Source: Fidelibacterota bacterium TMED108
GTDB lineage: Bacteria > Fidelibacterota > Marinisomatia > Marinisomatales > TCS55
Assembly (NCBI GenBank): GCA_002172545.1
Contig: NHFJ01000017.1
Coordinates: 1 to 28,167 of the forward strand
Direction: 5' to 3'
Length of the DNA stretch: 28,167 bases
The position numbers were made by a program, and so were the translations under genes. The notes under the pieces were generated by a model that was given only the letters and a program-made list of their open reading frames with translations, had not been told where the DNA came from and ran no database searches. Below are positions 24,324 to 28,167 of the stretch, in pieces (the stretch's first letter is position 1; each line of letters opens with the position of its first letter).

Positions 24324-25501
24324 ATAGAGATGATATCAAAAAATTTATTTTTTCTCTTAGAAATCCTGATGGAGGGTTTTATTTACAAAAGAATTTTAAT
24401 CAATCTACTTTGATGAGTTCAGCTTTCTCAATAATCGTTTTAGAATTAATTAATTCTAAAGATTTACTAGATTGCAGTACAGAAGGGGATTATTTTTTAA
24501 AAAACCAAGATGAAAAGACAGGTCTTTTTGTTGATTCATACTTGAATTTAGAAAATGAAAAAATTGAAAACATTGAGTTGAATTATATTCATTATCAAAC
24601 TACAGCCTTTTCGCTTTCAGCGCTTGATGCTCTAGGGCTACATCCAAAATACAGCCTCCGTTTTATGGATGCTTTTAGGGGAAAGGAGAAAATTTCAAAA
24701 TTTTTTGAAAATATCAATTGGAAAAACCCATGGCATGAAAGCAATAAAATCATGTTTTTGCTTCAATTCTTTTCTTACGAATTTATAAAAATGAAAAATC
24801 AGAATTCTTTAAATAATATTAATATAATTTTTGATAAGCTAAACTCTTTTCAAGATCCTAAGACAGGTTTATGGGGAACGCAATACAAGGCAAGTACATT
24901 TGTTTCAATGGCAGCAGCTTATCATTTCCTTATTTTTTATAAATACTTTAATAGAGAAATTAATTATCCAGAAAAAATATCAACCTCTGTTTTTCAATTG
25001 CAAATGGGCGATGGATTGTTTCATCCTTTTGGGGGAGGAGGAGCCTGTGAAGATTTAGATGCTATTGATGTAATTTATAAGGTTAGTTCTGAGGTTAGCA
25101 TTAACTCTGAAAAATCATTAAAGGATGCATATTCAGCTCTTCTGCATAACTATGATGGTAAGGGTGGTTTTTGTTGGGCCAAAAGGCCAAAATTACCATT
25201 TTTTATAGGCTTAAAATATTTTAATCCAAGATTAAATTTATTCAATATCGGGATGATAAAATGGATAATTAAAAATAACTATATTGGTCCCCTTTTCCCA
25301 TTTGTAAAAGAGGATAAGATTTATAAATACAGCAATTGGAATCAGATGAAGTTCAATATTAAACAAAGTGACTCTTGGTCTACTTGGTTTAGGCTCCTAT
25401 CTATCGCAACAATTGAAAGATTATTGCCCAATTTAAAAAAACATGATATAGATTTTAAGTTTAGATCCCTTCCTTCAATCGGGTGGATGCAACGTGAATG
25501 A
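24311..25501 (+). CDS. Alpha/alpha-toroid protein (prenyltransferase/squalene-cyclase repeat-like), unknown role
   Basis: A 396-residue soluble protein with five spaced turn motifs of the kind that separate helix pairs in terpenoid cyclase/prenyltransferase toroids: PDGGFY (~18), KTGLFV (~64), KTGLWG (~192), GDGLFH (~234) and GKGGFC (~282). HYQTTAFSLSALDALG (~94) and GGGGACEDLDAIDVIYK (~238-254) look like active-site rims. It is much shorter than squalene-hopene cyclase (~630) and lacks its DxDD context. I also do not see the D-x-C zinc site of protein prenyltransferase beta subunits. No signal peptide. It sits between a methyltransferase and a GT2 gene, overlapping both, so it probably acts on the glycan or its lipid carrier; the reaction is unknown. 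Confidence 0.7.
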   Translation: MHQINRDDIKKFIFSLRNPDGGFYLQKNFNQSTLMSSAFSIIVLELINSKDLLDCSTEGDYFLKNQDEKTGLFVDSYLNLENEKIENIELNYIHYQTTAFSLSALDALGLHPKYSLRFMDAFRGKEKISKFFENINWKNPWHESNKIMFLLQFFSYEFIKMKNQNSLNNINIIFDKLNSFQDPKTGLWGTQYKASTFVSMAAAYHFLIFYKYFNREINYPEKISTSVFQLQMGDGLFHPFGGGGACEDLDAIDVIYKVSSEVSINSEKSLKDAYSALLHNYDGKGGFCWAKRPKLPFFIGLKYFNPRLNLFNIGMIKWIIKNNYIGPLFPFVKEDKIYKYSNWNQMKFNIKQSDSWSTWFRLLSIATIERLLPNLKKHDIDFKFRSLPSIGWMQRE

Positions 25502-26486
25502 ATCAGATTCTTTGGTTTCTGTTATACTAGGAGTTAATCGTGATGATGGAACTTTACTTGAGTCTATTAAAAGTGTCTTAAGCCAAACACATAATAATTT
25601 AGAACTTATAATTGTTAATGATGGATCATCGCAAGAAGTTAGTCGTACAGTTGGAAAAATTTCAGATGATAGAATTATATTAATTAATAGTAATAAAATA
25701 GGTCTTACAGCAGCTTTAAATATTGCACTGAAGGAATCAAAAGGTATATATATAGCAAGGCATGATGCGGGCGACTTTTCTTCAAAAAATCGATTTTATA
25801 GTCAAATTGAATTCTTAAAAAATAACCCTAATATATCAATGTGCGGCTCATGGATTAAAGAGTCCTCATTGTCAGGGGTTGATTTAGGTATAACCCCATT
25901 TCCTTCATCCCACGCTGAAATTCATGATAAAATACTTTACACTAATGTATTCTGTCATGGGTCAATAATGGCAAAAAAAGATGATATAATTAATATAAAT
26001 GGATATAGGGAGGAATTTAAAAATTCTCAGGATTATGATTTATGGTTAAGGTTTATTGAGCTTTATAAGGTGGCAAATATAGAAAAACCACTCTATAGAA
26101 GAGTTATTTCTCCTGATAGTATAAGTTTTGTAAATAAGAAAAAACAGAAAGAATATGCTGATTTAGCTAGAAATTGTTATAGTGCTCGTAAAGCAAAAAC
26201 AAAAGAACCGCTTCATATCTATAAAGATATCAGTCGAGAACAAAGCAAAGCGATAACTCAAAAAAAAATATACAGTAGTTATAAATTTTATTGCGGACGA
26301 AGGCTTTATTCAAATGGTAAAATGAGATTAGCCAGGAAGTATTTCCTTAGCTCTTTAATTTTTCATCCTTTTGCATTAAAAAATATTATTTATATTTTTT
26401 TTACCCTTGTACCTAAATATTTAAGATCACTATTTGAGAAAATATGGTATAAAAGTAAAGTAAAATATAATTTAAAAATTGATTGA
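25494..26486 (+). CDS. GT2 family glycosyltransferase with DAGD variant motif
   Basis: A 330-residue GT-A glycosyltransferase. Motifs: SVILGVNRDDGTLLESIKSV, IIVNDGSSQEV, then IARHDAGDFSSKNRFYSQIE where most family members have R-x-D-A-D-D; the second Asp of DxD is Gly here, with an Asp right after. DAGD is seen in a subgroup of GT2, so loss of activity should not be assumed. SQDYDLWLRF carries the D-Y-D-L-W signature. The C-terminal ~110 residues are basic and include a hydrophobic stretch (LIFHPFALKNIIYIFFTLV). The start is GTG, overlapping the toroid gene by 8 bp; the nearby ATG at 25498 is out of frame. Confidence 0.88.
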   Translation: MNESDSLVSVILGVNRDDGTLLESIKSVLSQTHNNLELIIVNDGSSQEVSRTVGKISDDRIILINSNKIGLTAALNIALKESKGIYIARHDAGDFSSKNRFYSQIEFLKNNPNISMCGSWIKESSLSGVDLGITPFPSSHAEIHDKILYTNVFCHGSIMAKKDDIININGYREEFKNSQDYDLWLRFIELYKVANIEKPLYRRVISPDSISFVNKKKQKEYADLARNCYSARKAKTKEPLHIYKDISREQSKAITQKKIYSSYKFYCGRRLYSNGKMRLARKYFLSSLIFHPFALKNIIYIFFTLVPKYLRSLFEKIWYKSKVKYNLKID

Positions 26487-26489
26487 TTT

Positions 26490-27368
26490 ATGCCTACATC
26501 ATCACTGATAATACCTACATACAACAGACAAGATATTGCGCTTGAAACCCTTAGCTATTTAAATCTACAGACTAGCAAAGGTTTTGAGGTTATTGTTGTG
26601 GATCAGACAAAATATCCACATCAGAACTTAGAGGATTTTAAGTTTAATGATAGTTCGATCACTTATAGATACGTAAAAATTGAACAGATTGGATTGCCAA
26701 ATGCAAGAAATGTTGCTGCTGATATAGCCACAACGGATATTTTGATTTATATTGATGACGATTGTATTCCGGAGCCTAATTTAGTTAGTTCCTATATTAA
26801 TATTTTTAACAATATAGATTCGAAAATCTGGTGTGTGGCGGGAAGGGTTATTGAAAAAAATAATAATATTTTTAGGCAGAGCGATAAGATTATAGGTGGA
26901 TGGATAACTTGGTATGGAAAAACATTGAAAAATTTTGATACTGACAAAAGAGGTGAATGCCAATGGGCTCCTGGAGGTAATTTTGCTGTAAGAAAGAAGA
27001 TATTTAAAGATCTTGGTGGTTTTGATATTAATTTTATTGGTAACGCTATGCTTGAGGATGCAGATTTCGGTTTTAGTATCATGAGTAGTGGTGGGCAAGT
27101 TATTTACGATCCCACCCCAGTCATGGAGCACTTGAGAGTTGCTTCAGGTGGAACACGAAAAGAATCTCCATCTAAGGGAATGTATTATAGATCGCATAAT
27201 ACAGTATATTTTTTACGAAAACATAACTTAAGGTTGAGGATTTTTCCTGCAATATTTTATTTAGCCGCTGTAGCTATAAAAGATTTTATTAACAGAAAAC
27301 ATGGACCTGTGGCAATTTTATGGACTCCAATAGGTTTTATAAGAGGAGTTTTTACCAAGATACAATGA
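26490..27368 (+). CDS. GT2 family glycosyltransferase
   Basis: A 292-residue GT-A glycosyltransferase. The N-terminus SLIIPTYNRQDIALETLSYL and IGLPNARNVAADIATTDIL lead to the metal-binding YIDDDCIPEPN. APGGNFAVRKKIF and AMLEDADFGFSIMSSGGQVI match the acceptor/catalytic region of the GT2 group often annotated as chondroitin-synthase-like or WcaE-like. A C-terminal amphipathic/hydrophobic part (FPAIFYLAAVAIKDF) may bind the membrane. It starts 3 bp after the previous gene, and its stop overlaps the flippase start (ATGA). Confidence 0.9.
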   Translation: MPTSSLIIPTYNRQDIALETLSYLNLQTSKGFEVIVVDQTKYPHQNLEDFKFNDSSITYRYVKIEQIGLPNARNVAADIATTDILIYIDDDCIPEPNLVSSYINIFNNIDSKIWCVAGRVIEKNNNIFRQSDKIIGGWITWYGKTLKNFDTDKRGECQWAPGGNFAVRKKIFKDLGGFDINFIGNAMLEDADFGFSIMSSGGQVIYDPTPVMEHLRVASGGTRKESPSKGMYYRSHNTVYFLRKHNLRLRIFPAIFYLAAVAIKDFINRKHGPVAILWTPIGFIRGVFTKIQ

Positions 27369-28167
27369 ATACTGCTCAAAAAATTGCAAAAGAATCAATT
27401 ATTTCGTTTACTGGTATTTTCTATGGAAGTTTGAATAGATACCTTTATTCAGCTCTCTTAGCTAGATGGGTAGGTCCAGAGTATTTAGGTATTTATTCTA
27501 TGGCCAATGCTATCATGCTTATAAGTGAAGTCTTATCTAAGATGGGCATGGAAACAGGGGTTATGCGATTCATAAGTAGACTAGACCCAGAAGATGATAG
27601 AGATGAGATTTCAAAAATCATAGCATCTGCTTTAAAGATGTGTGCCATTTTTTCATTGATTATAATGACTATTCTAATTTTTTCCTCATCATTTATCGTT
27701 AACAATATTTTGTCTGAGCAATCACTTATGGTTAGCGTTCTCATAGTTTTCGCTATCACAATACCATTTAATTCTACCACCTTCATTGCAGCCGCAGCTA
27801 CGCAAGGTTACAAAAAATTAAAGTATAAGGCCTTAGTAACACAATTTATAAATCCATCAACTTTGCTTTTAAGTATGATTTTGTGCTTTAGTTTCATCTC
27901 CCCTGAATCCGCAATGATGTATCCAATGTTAATTACTGGAATCATTGGACTTATATCAATCTTTCAACCCTTACGTAATTTGTCAAAAGTAAAATATTCT
28001 AAAATTATTTCGTCAAGATTTAATTACGATCTGTTAAAATTTTCTTATCCATTCATGTTTGTAATAATTTTACAAACATTGATGCATTGGATGGATATAT
28101 TGATGCTTGGTTTTTTTACTAACTCAACAACGGTTGGATTGTATCATCCAGCGGCTCGAACGGCAGG
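27365..28167 (+). CDS. Wzx-type polysaccharide flippase, N-terminal part (3' truncated)
   Basis: The frame opens with ATG 27365 (MNTAQKIAKESIISFTGIFY) and stays open to the window edge, 267 codons. The protein is strongly hydrophobic with at least six transmembrane segments visible. ARWVGPEYLGIYSMANAIM is typical of the MOP superfamily (Wzx/RfbX, MATE, MurJ), which flip lipid-linked oligosaccharides across the inner membrane. FNSTTFIAAAATQGYKKLKY and the later TTVGLYHPAARTA also fit. A full Wzx is ~420-500 residues, so about half lies outside. Its ATGA overlap with the GT2 gene ties export to synthesis. The reverse-strand frame at 27493-27786 is a shadow. Confidence 0.9.
   Translation, partial: MNTAQKIAKESIISFTGIFYGSLNRYLYSALLARWVGPEYLGIYSMANAIMLISEVLSKMGMETGVMRFISRLDPEDDRDEISKIIASALKMCAIFSLIIMTILIFSSSFIVNNILSEQSLMVSVLIVFAITIPFNSTTFIAAAATQGYKKLKYKALVTQFINPSTLLLSMILCFSFISPESAMMYPMLITGIIGLISIFQPLRNLSKVKYSKIISSRFNYDLLKFSYPFMFVIILQTLMHWMDILMLGFFTNSTTVGLYHPAARTA

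Noticed and set aside
26781-27131. Long open frames on the minus strand (also at 6116-6445, 12039-12308 and 27493-27786)
   Set aside because: All lie fully inside well-supported + strand genes (GT2, guaA, TPR/binding protein, flippase), have no recognisable domains, and are expected as shadows in AT-rich coding DNA.

Overview
This is a 28.2 kb, strongly AT-rich bacterial window, with lysine/asparagine/isoleucine-rich proteins. Nearly all genes lie on the + strand in tightly packed, often overlapping (ATGA/GTGA) operons. The gene set is Gram-negative: lipoproteins with lipoboxes, a LolB-like protein, an ECF sigma/anti-sigma pair and an O-antigen/capsule-type locus. A PorX-like response regulator fused to a PglZ domain and a DUF6090-like protein point to the Fibrobacteres-Chlorobi-Bacteroidetes superphylum. 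My best guess is a marine, streamlined lineage such as Marinimicrobia (SAR406), but this is inference from gene content and style. No rRNA, tRNA, CRISPR array, transposase or integrase was seen.

Layout. (1) 1-5139: the end of a class III nucleotide cyclase, then a PorX-type response regulator/PglZ protein that overlaps tsaE-tsaB-rimI (t6A tRNA modification and ribosomal acetylation), followed by accD and surE. (2) 5144-8603: guaA and glmS, two glutamine amidotransferases for GMP and for glucosamine-6-phosphate, the latter feeding cell-wall and glycan precursors. (3) 8604-11280: a looser, accessory-looking block with real intergenic gaps, a perfect rho-independent terminator, a TRL-like lipoprotein, an ICMT/PEMT-like membrane methyltransferase, an unknown 68-residue protein, a DUF6090-like membrane protein and the only minus-strand gene, a SnoaL-like lipoprotein. 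(4) 11281-16767: a TPR/periplasmic-binding-fold exported protein, pgeF, uppP, holA, an ECF sigma factor and its membrane anti-sigma factor. (5) 16839-20767: a diguanylate cyclase with two likely GAF domains and an intact I-site, a TPR lipoprotein and a LolB-like lipoprotein that seems to start at ATT. (6) 20764-28167: a surface glycan locus with four GT2 glycosyltransferases, one GT4, a methyltransferase, an alpha/alpha-toroid protein of unknown role, and the first 267 codons of a Wzx-type flippase that runs off the right edge.

Working together, glmS, pgeF and uppP serve peptidoglycan precursor supply, editing and lipid-carrier recycling. The last block builds lipid-linked saccharides that a flippase exports. 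Three signalling parts (class III cyclase, PorX/PglZ, diguanylate cyclase) suggest that second messengers are important here. The items most worth a second look are the PorX/PglZ gene placed between a cyclase and the t6A genes, the toroid protein inside the glycan locus, the apparent ATT start, and the repeat-rich gap after glmS.
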